Part shown: positions 19,801 through 20,182 of the stretch, piece after piece
Numbering within the stretch: position 1 is the first letter of the stretch
Layout of the letters: each line of letters opens with the position of its first letter
Virus record (IMG/VR): IMGVR_UViG_3300042867_000482
Location: 1 to 20,182 of that record
DNA from: a virus
Strand: one strand, 5' to 3'
DNA: 20,182 nucleotides
The notes under the pieces: model-generated
What the model was told of the DNA's origin: nothing
The model's database searches: none
What the model saw: the letters and a program-made list of their open reading frames with translations, nothing else
Made by a program: the position numbers and the translations under genes

Positions 19801-20182
19801 TGTTACTACTCGTCCGGGCACAAATTGGGATGTTGAGGTATACGCACACGTTGGTTACAATGTTGTGTCAATTGAATTACCATCATCTCCTGGACAAACT
19901 ACATTTAGTTTTGCTGATCGTACACAGAGTCCTGCGCAAATATCTGTATTCCAAATTGATAGTTCAACTGGATTATCTACTCGTTTGTATGCCCCAACAT
20001 TTAGTGTTGATTGGATAACAAAAACAGTAGAATTAATTACAGCATTACCTACAAATGATTCATTAATAATTGACATATATGAAGTTGGTAACGGTGATCA
20101 ATTAGAAAAATCTAATAGTCAAACTGACCCTATTAGAATTAACACAGAAACAGGATTCAATGAAATTTATTTAAATTGTAAT
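4841..20182 (+). CDS. Giant modular virion structural protein, 5,114 codons visible, 3' end beyond window
   Basis: I translated the frame from ATG 4841 to the window edge and met no stop codon, giving at least 5,114 residues. No signal peptide or clear membrane segment is visible. Ten cysteines were counted. Residues 1 to about 3540 hold blocks I recall from very large proteins next to gp6 in marine T4-like phages: NQYYWLAEGP (132-141), AWSRSNRWFHIDVI (540-553), LGQQKTTLNQPPLFDIFDE (796-814), YNQTYGNYVPNTPTKLGLYP (1229-1248), RRSSSWPF (1500-1507), YGTEFYSVQEVAQFLESYGR (1708-1727), YDIYENWAIKSGEFGG (2029-2044), LDYIDPLQGKILG (2987-2999) and FLEGYINEIKPYHV (3510-3523). Modules are set in and after this scaffold: CBM-like units, an FG-GAP-like propeller, FCCH-like repeats, a BNR/Asp-box propeller, and then GYGPEELVPG (4968-4977). 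Position after gp6 suggests a baseplate-attached protein, perhaps filling the place of gp7 or acting as a host-binding appendage; neither is shown. Confidence 0.9.
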   Translation, partial: MATRIRTLNFLPEIFKTTTNSQFLNATLDQLVAQPNTKKIEGYVGSKFGYGVNAKDKYVIEPNKTRTDYQLDPGVTFLKKDTNVAQDFLSYPGIIDGLKLEGAVTNDNNRLFTSQFYSWDSFTNLDKIINFNQYYWLAEGPAPVTISTETVFNATDYTITSLSNGYLVVADGASQGSVNPTLTLLRGGTYRFSVNQDSQFWIQGAPGVTGFDPTQPNIQTREVLGVDNNGTEVGVVTFTVPFKNAQDEYIFPGNNRVDVVSTLPYDDVNGVLVSSLTNGIDGITSLEGLTVMFYDTGVANEQGFISKFYDTTTYDEDGGSSYTPPGSSVDFNNYEGGYYTDVFSTFYTITYEGDPTNPVIRLVNTGTIPVEEKITVNYGTEWIGRSFYLNTTDTIELIPYLSSLLDTLYYQDGTSSNKVGQIKLIASNTTNTINILTDVIGKANYTSPNGVVFTNGLKVIFSGDIYPTSYENVQYYVEGVGSAIQLVQVADLIAPEPFTAGSYIPYDTLPYDVGNYDSNLYVPVTPDYITIARNSIDENAWSRSNRWFHIDVITATATYNNNPDSITIYATASNKAKRPIIEFYPNLKLFNSGIVGKAPIDFIDFRTPDAFTQVASQEVYYPDVEVYTAYTVEITGVTGTSTTIDIPTTDITGSFQIGQYVADLVIDGPSQLPPTTQITDISTASGTTTLTVTWVGSTTIIGTTTEEISLIANDEQNDEYAIFDGARIVFAADTRDNVKNKIYIARFSSISVGSNPIITLTEASDGLVLPAEQTFTFRGYNYQGKDFYFDGLDWILGQQKTTLNQPPLFDIFDENNISFGNREVYVGTSFAGNKLFAYGIGVGIDDVVLGFPLLYSAVDNVGDITFNVSLNLDTFDYVSGTTPKTQKVNTGYVYNYNDLTSYTRQLGWQTAVAPSVQYQIFEFNYYANNPTTTYTCDIAKLADDNSIWPTIQLYLNNSIQSASDYTVTITSNQTIVEFSVPNPLEDTVVEILLLSDQVSPTAYYQIPTNLNNNPLNGDITVVNVGDIRGQYQSIFYNNPNTTGTIFGSNNYRDLGNVVPYGNAIIQNSASLVLPGTFLRKQNHNLFNALLFNSREYVTFKTLLVDTVNSTDYNFATPASTMLDDALDKISASKTDSNSFFWSDMLPSKAAYIINSYSFANALDTSIYPLSQIYNFATANYNSVLVYLTNSSGIVTQLIRNTDYTVSTDTPSLTITTDLVAGDQITIKEYNQTYGNYVPNTPTKLGLYPATIPSVTLDSNYNQPTYFIVGHDGSYTKLYGDYINGSLVDFRDQVLLEFETRIYNNLKLSNTIPIQAYEVLPGFFRDTDYSYDEILEIYSSSFLNWVGQNRINYKKQFYNSTNQYTYNYNQSGNKINGSVIPQGYWRGIYEYFYDTSNPNTSPWEMIDYKNMPSWWTSRYGAAPYTSDNLVLWGDLSQGIDWNDGNPVVIPKAIRPELLEVLPVDSAGNLVSPFNAIVGNYSNTSFNRDWKVGDVGPAEFSYRRSSSWPFDLMRILALTKPAEFFNLGVDVDNYKYNEEFNQYLVNDRSHLVLSDIQIYGSGIAKTSYINWIVDFEKQVGVDATTNITTLLKNLDVRLVYRLAGFSDKTLLKFYVEKSTANSNNSSLLIPDESYQVLLYDNQPFDRIVYSGVVIQLTDNGYYKVYGNSQTNAYFNVLLPKINGSYDRVSVQGLSVQVAKDYYTTPTLIAYGTEFYSVQEVAQFLESYGRYLASQGVLFDQIESGLKVSWRQMVAEYLYWAQSGWETGSIVNINPAADLISINKDSYIVQPLTLQQQNFVLNQNLYPIQSVDLSIVRDGTLFTAQPLNQGDTVAYGQFNISNFEHGIVFDNITLFGDVIYNLVTGLRQNRIILRGTKTAEWNGTIDAQGFILNQDNILEWSKEVKYTTGSIVKYKNKYWIAIKIIQAKELFDERDWKQTDYNEIQKGLLPNTSTRSYESTLYYDVNKTNLENDADLLSFSLIGYRPRDYLALADLTDITQINVYKNFIKNKGTLNAASAFKGASLPQGGIDYDIYENWAIKSGEFGGVLNSNFVDFKLNETLLTGNPSIVGLTNGVYTDGVQQEVPLYSLYNYGRPITNTNVLPLLPIDTPTQLFPDAGYANFNDMRIAAYYYSNLSTSTAPSGEVIPISNLYVGQYVWLANYQGTWDVMTPISLGQVIFAKNNLNGTVTIVFNTPHNLSKYQPFAVVNFNDSLNGYYVANTIVDPHSILVNVTLDPSITSITGQGIGFKFQSQRVDNPSDIINLPLLNNEFVKNKVWVDTNNDGSWAVYRKDINYSYASELTKAGSQSFGNAVAYTDGLGYLISDADAGIVYRYVFNELFQVYQLTQTLTGSASFGATIAYSDDIFVISQPTGATTADRKINIYQLIITTAVDELQLLQTAIEAPAGVTNWGSALAISGDKNWLYISDTANNSVHVYFKSAITGNYIASYIIDGDALGLTTSGDNFGYSLSTDYYGDTIVIGTPDKDYDINTGNWGYTYVFARTVQNFEAQYSSTTGVPQPLTLSWTPATVTQTATATDASTERITVTSSAGFSVGDPVVFSGTLLSSGAISANIVYYVYDKPTGTTFRIAATRDALAPINLVTDTGSMTCTIQTTPLLINVNGTALTDNNYAVIGSTLYVYSALNAGDIINVSGNNIVLAQTLTSETTPRANVQFGKSIDTTTYATEILIGAPFELNSQNQEGAVYRYTNGGGKYGMIVGSTDCAITTSRTILINGYAVTLTAGDATLATAIINNARITNVQAAAQDGKLIISLIDTALASVNDKLNVTALNVATWAELGFNTYTQTQVINDPHIQSTTQFGNTVKFNEFDSFIVSAPTATRYEATTFDSSDDENYDNDTLFDNNATQWVDTSVNAGAVYMYDYLSVYNESLLNTGNFVYAQSVNDINETYGSQPLYGQALEFNASHVVVGTPNFKPGINNGQITTYINDSGQVDWSVYRNSNPVVDSGRIQNIQLYSALTNNTLDNLDYIDPLQGKILGSVRQNIDVVSNIDPAGYNAPNTPKGTMVWGTAQLGQLWFNTSNTRFVNYHQNDIVYNSKWWGRVFPGSDVAVYSWITSTVPPISYAGSGTVFDVESYAIEYVLNATGVLTPVYFYWVRNTNIVFTKTGKTLSDSIIQSYIASPINSGISYFAPLQQNIFALYNSGENINATDTVLHIGFGTGTNDDVSHSLYSLIRTKYADDFLPGLPRTDSLDVPESLYDRMLDSMCGVDESGGVVPDPYLPKPVQSGIYARPRQSFFVNRFLALKNYLTYANEILAQYPITETRRPLFLFTEGATNLSTDPVYNTDPDPDNPYYSVNPWTGPIEIFYQTSNYWNYINWWATGYDNNTKSALQVPVYADLSTIDASAGLIVTVTTNGDGKSETYVYTELGIWERIGLQDGTIEFNSSLWDYETARLGFGDNFYDTTPYDQYPSAETRSIVRALNEEIYTNELLIYRNNSLILLFEYIQSETIESQNYLPWLNKTSFIDVAHTIRELRPIEVFQSDNQIFLEGYINEIKPYHVVIKEFLFKYTGTDVFAGDITDFDLPAQYNTSVEQFITPELVYTTPNAANQYLPTDPIWQTAPYIQWFNNYGLSITGVNDYQITVLSSYIALNTNAFTVDNAFGFPINGNILIGDEIIGYSNVDRANNTISGLTRGVDGTTVSAHVPGEIITINLPAVLLLDGGRGYTEPPKITAYIDPSYPAPRRAAVLEAVMSLDSVLSVNVIDPGDGYTVLPQIVIDPSITVTFTSAQVNTITNTIQLTAPFLQTGDLVTYTVGANTTPVGGLDPNQYYYVNVLETAPTFVVALYTNYGNALNDHDRVVLFNPGAGPNNALNVSARASCISSSMPIRENQIILRFDRTSYTSDVTEWRSGAFYGSYYAGLYNNSERVSSSSISLQATQPPIDSILASAEGATFEVEDVTNEQTLSWSSRTRNVVSTLASTDVITIEPSTGGAPDEGTVGPTTGMYIDMPVKFQGAVSSSNLINDTTYYIKEILSQTEIIISESVGGATFALGNATISSAGLLMYVGEVTNTAVVTLFYPGILNATATTAATNSITVPQVQVNPNLGGTSGFYPNLPIFFTGAVFGGIIENETYYITTVIDDETFTMSTTTNALNIAVNSTSSSGNVINCTSTVGLSINDPIIFTDILVASGTTNIVAGTTYYVSAVNSNSQFVISAVVNGGPFNPGTSTATMTGIDQKNIVQLTNATGNMTCNVGLPVSPGQVNGQQFTFYSTSSTVTGPAFTQGNLIEGTIASALANGDYLSVSTTSGGTTNMYVNMPIRFADTYGGLSTGTTYYVKEIGVITADITETTATNVLIANDTLPYTGTEGFYVGMPIIFTGTTLGGIIANALYFVKTVNVNGTDFTISDAPSGAELDLYADSGSMTATGEPYIKVSATLGGSVLALSDDTDVTTVTQYPTSSPAFNISWILGGYQYVITSSGSGYAINNTFTILGTALGGATPANNLVLTVNTIGTNGQLTALISNGTPPDAVTQYYLKVISPSECEVYSDSLLQIPVSGIGFPYTAGDYALLPEPFYFNQSVVKYNNRVYQCIISNNDSEFIFGKWELLSSDSRKLNALDRIVGYYKPEKSNTAAWNEYINMPGSDLTQLVNGITYPNSTYLGNAFAPDEEYTLDTDLQDQVFTPAEVDTTSILWNGTTYFGTSNTPNYSDVTSSINGSTWVFNKITNQLLSLTDIVYSGTKYVISSQNSATPILVSDDGITWATTGLENGTVSIGNTQLNSIAYSNGIYIAVGQNIVKSTDAYNWTETYRFTSVVLNGVSAISIPNFTGFIAVGSGPNYNTIPTTTKSIVLVSFDGTGWTNNTPSGSVDILNAVSSNDSIIIIAGNNGTIYISNNGSNWVNVSTGSATLNDITYSDSLGMFIIVGNSGVILKSLDNGDTWSTVTTSTTENLNSVIWNSDLSEFIVTGDNNIILQSSNGTTWTSSNIFVTDPTVYNVQGDSFTSGYGPEELVPGVVSDNLTMIVTTRPGTNWDVEVYAHVGYNVVSIELPSSPGQTTFSFADRTQSPAQISVFQIDSSTGLSTRLYAPTFSVDWITKTVELITALPTNDSLIIDIYEVGNGDQLEKSNSQTDPIRINTETGFNEIYLNCN
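10517..10648 (+). other. CBM5/12-like small module 1 in the giant protein
   Basis: Residues about 1893-1936 follow the pattern W-x(6)-Y-x(2)-G-S-I-V-x-Y-K-N-K-Y-W-x-A ... W. Examples are W1897, GSIVKYKNKYW ending at W1916, and closing W1933. This spacing resembles the short three-stranded carbohydrate-binding modules (CBM5/12) of chitinases and phage tail proteins. The resemblance is by eye; sugar binding is not shown. Confidence 0.4.
12347..12841 (+). other. Domain inserted between propeller blades 4 and 5, including an FCCH-like copy
   Basis: Residues about 2503-2667 interrupt the FG-GAP-like propeller. Within them, residues about 2470+ onward give ITVTSSAGFSVGDPVVFSG ... VYYVYD ... TTFRIAATRD ... 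GSMTCTI. This follows the 'G-x-P-V-x-F-x-G ... Y-Y-V ... F-x-I' layout of the repeats found again at 16,085-17,995. The rest (LLINVNGTALTDNNY ... VGST) is a short beta-rich stretch. Confidence 0.5.
12962..13261 (+). other. Domain inserted between blades 5 and 6, resembling the flagellar-hook IN motif
   Basis: Residues about 2708-2807 contain ILINGYAVTLTAGDATLATA, then INNARITNVQAAAQDGKLII. This is a strand-turn-strand, helix and 'DGKL-I-I' layout like the IN motif of flagellar hook-associated proteins. Similar stretches occur in phage structural proteins. The similarity is by pattern only. Confidence 0.35.
15671..16075 (+). other. Beta modules after the scaffold: LTRG module and paired GYT...P repeats
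   Basis: Residues 3620-3665 carry GFPINGNILIGDEIIGYSNV and then ISGLTRGVDGT, a pattern I recall from phage tail proteins. Two short related units follow: LDGGRGYTEPPKITAYIDP (from 3683) and VIDPGDGYTVLPQIVIDP (from 3725). Both read G-x-GYT-x2-P-x-I-x3-I-D-P. They look like a duplicated small beta unit. Confidence 0.45.
16085..17995 (+). repeat. Array of six FCCH-like beta modules in the giant protein
   Basis: Six diverged copies share the layout 'G-x-P-I-x-F-x-G-(x)n-G-T-T-Y-Y-V-x-x-(I/V)-(x)n-F-x-I-S'. Key strings are QYYYVNVL (16,211-16,234 region), DTTYYIKEI near residue 3988, ETYYITTV near 4094, GTTYYVSAV near 4162, GTTYYVKEI near 4296 and NALYFVKTV near 4354. Each is preceded by a strand such as MPVKFQGA, LPIFFTGA, DPIIFTDI, MPIRFADT or MPIIFTGT. 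Databases often label phage modules of this type as the E1 FCCH domain; I expect that label here but could not test it. A scaffold-like block (MPIRENQIILRFDRTSY, from 3848) separates copy one from the rest. A seventh copy lies inside the FG-GAP region. Confidence 0.6.
18182..18315 (+). other. GYA...TILG-LGG beta module in the giant protein
   Basis: Residues 4447-4490 read GYAINNTFTILGTALGGATP, then NNLVLTVNTIGTNGQLTAL. This is the 'GYxxxdxxTIxGxxLGGxxPxNdlxxTV' pattern common in phage tail and tail-fibre proteins. A conserved linker precedes it (SWILGGYQYVITSSGSG). Confidence 0.45.
18428..18565 (+). other. CBM5/12-like small module 2 in the giant protein
   Basis: Residues about 4530-4575 read FYFNQSVVKYNNRVYQCIIS ... 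FIFGKWELL. The spacing of Y-N-N-R-V-Y-Q and the closing W4570 parallels module 1 near residue 1900. It is followed directly by a scaffold-like block (KLNALDRIVGYYKP). Confidence 0.4.
18788..19696 (+). other. Seven-repeat BNR/Asp-box beta-propeller in the giant protein
   Basis: Seven Asp-box-like motifs of the form S-x-(D/N)-x-G-x-x-W are regularly spaced: SINGSTW (4679-4685), SDDGITW (4721-4727), STDAYNW (4764-4770), SFDGTGW (4818-4824), SNNGSNW (4858-4864), SLDNGDTW (4898-4905) and SSNGTTW (4940-4946). Intervals are 42, 43, 54, 40, 40 and 42 residues. Between motifs each unit has LNSIAYSNGIYIAVG-type strands (DIVYSGTKYVIS, DITYSDSLGMFIIVG, SVIWNSDLSEFIVTG), the expected inner strands of a blade. 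Such propellers are found in sialidases, sortilin-like and Ycf48-like proteins; sialidase catalytic residues were not identified. The region lies between scaffold-like blocks LDTDLQDQVFTP and GYGPEELVPG, so it looks like an inserted cassette. Confidence 0.75.

Overview
The window looks like part of the late structural region of a tailed, contractile (T4-like myovirus) phage of the kind abundant in marine and fresh water. All genes lie on the + strand, packed head to tail with gaps of 19, 56 and 26 bases. The DNA is AT-rich, with codon use dominated by TTA, AGT, AAT and GTA. No tRNA, rRNA, CRISPR, integrase or insertion sequence was seen. The host cannot be named from this sequence.

Layout: (1) 1-908 is the 3' part of an unrecognised gene whose start lies upstream. 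It has an 11-residue Gly/Ala-rich repeat and ends in a charged, probably coiled-coil helix. (2) 928-1377 encodes a gp25-like baseplate wedge protein (sheath initiator). (3) 1434-4814 encodes a gp6-like baseplate wedge protein, much longer than T4 gp6. (4) From 4841 to the window edge a single reading frame stays open: 5,114 codons without a stop, and the 3' end is outside the window. I translated it by hand codon by codon to confirm this.

The giant protein is the highlight. Roughly its first 3,540 residues carry a string of sequence blocks of the sort I recall from very large structural proteins next to gp6 in marine T4-like phages. Set into and after that scaffold are modules: two CBM5/12-like small modules, a seven-repeat FG-GAP-like beta-propeller split by two inserted domains, at least seven copies of a beta-rich module resembling what databases label E1-FCCH, paired GYT...P repeats, and a second, unrelated seven-repeat propeller of the BNR/Asp-box kind. 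Two complete seven-bladed propellers of different families in one virion protein is the most striking observation.

Working together (partly inference): gp25 and gp6 form the wedge/inner baseplate and nucleate the sheath. The giant protein is translated right behind gp6 and probably attaches to the baseplate through its conserved scaffold, exposing propellers and beta modules that could bind host surface glycans or proteins. Candidate T4-type late promoters (ATAAATAC) sit just before genes 25 and 6.
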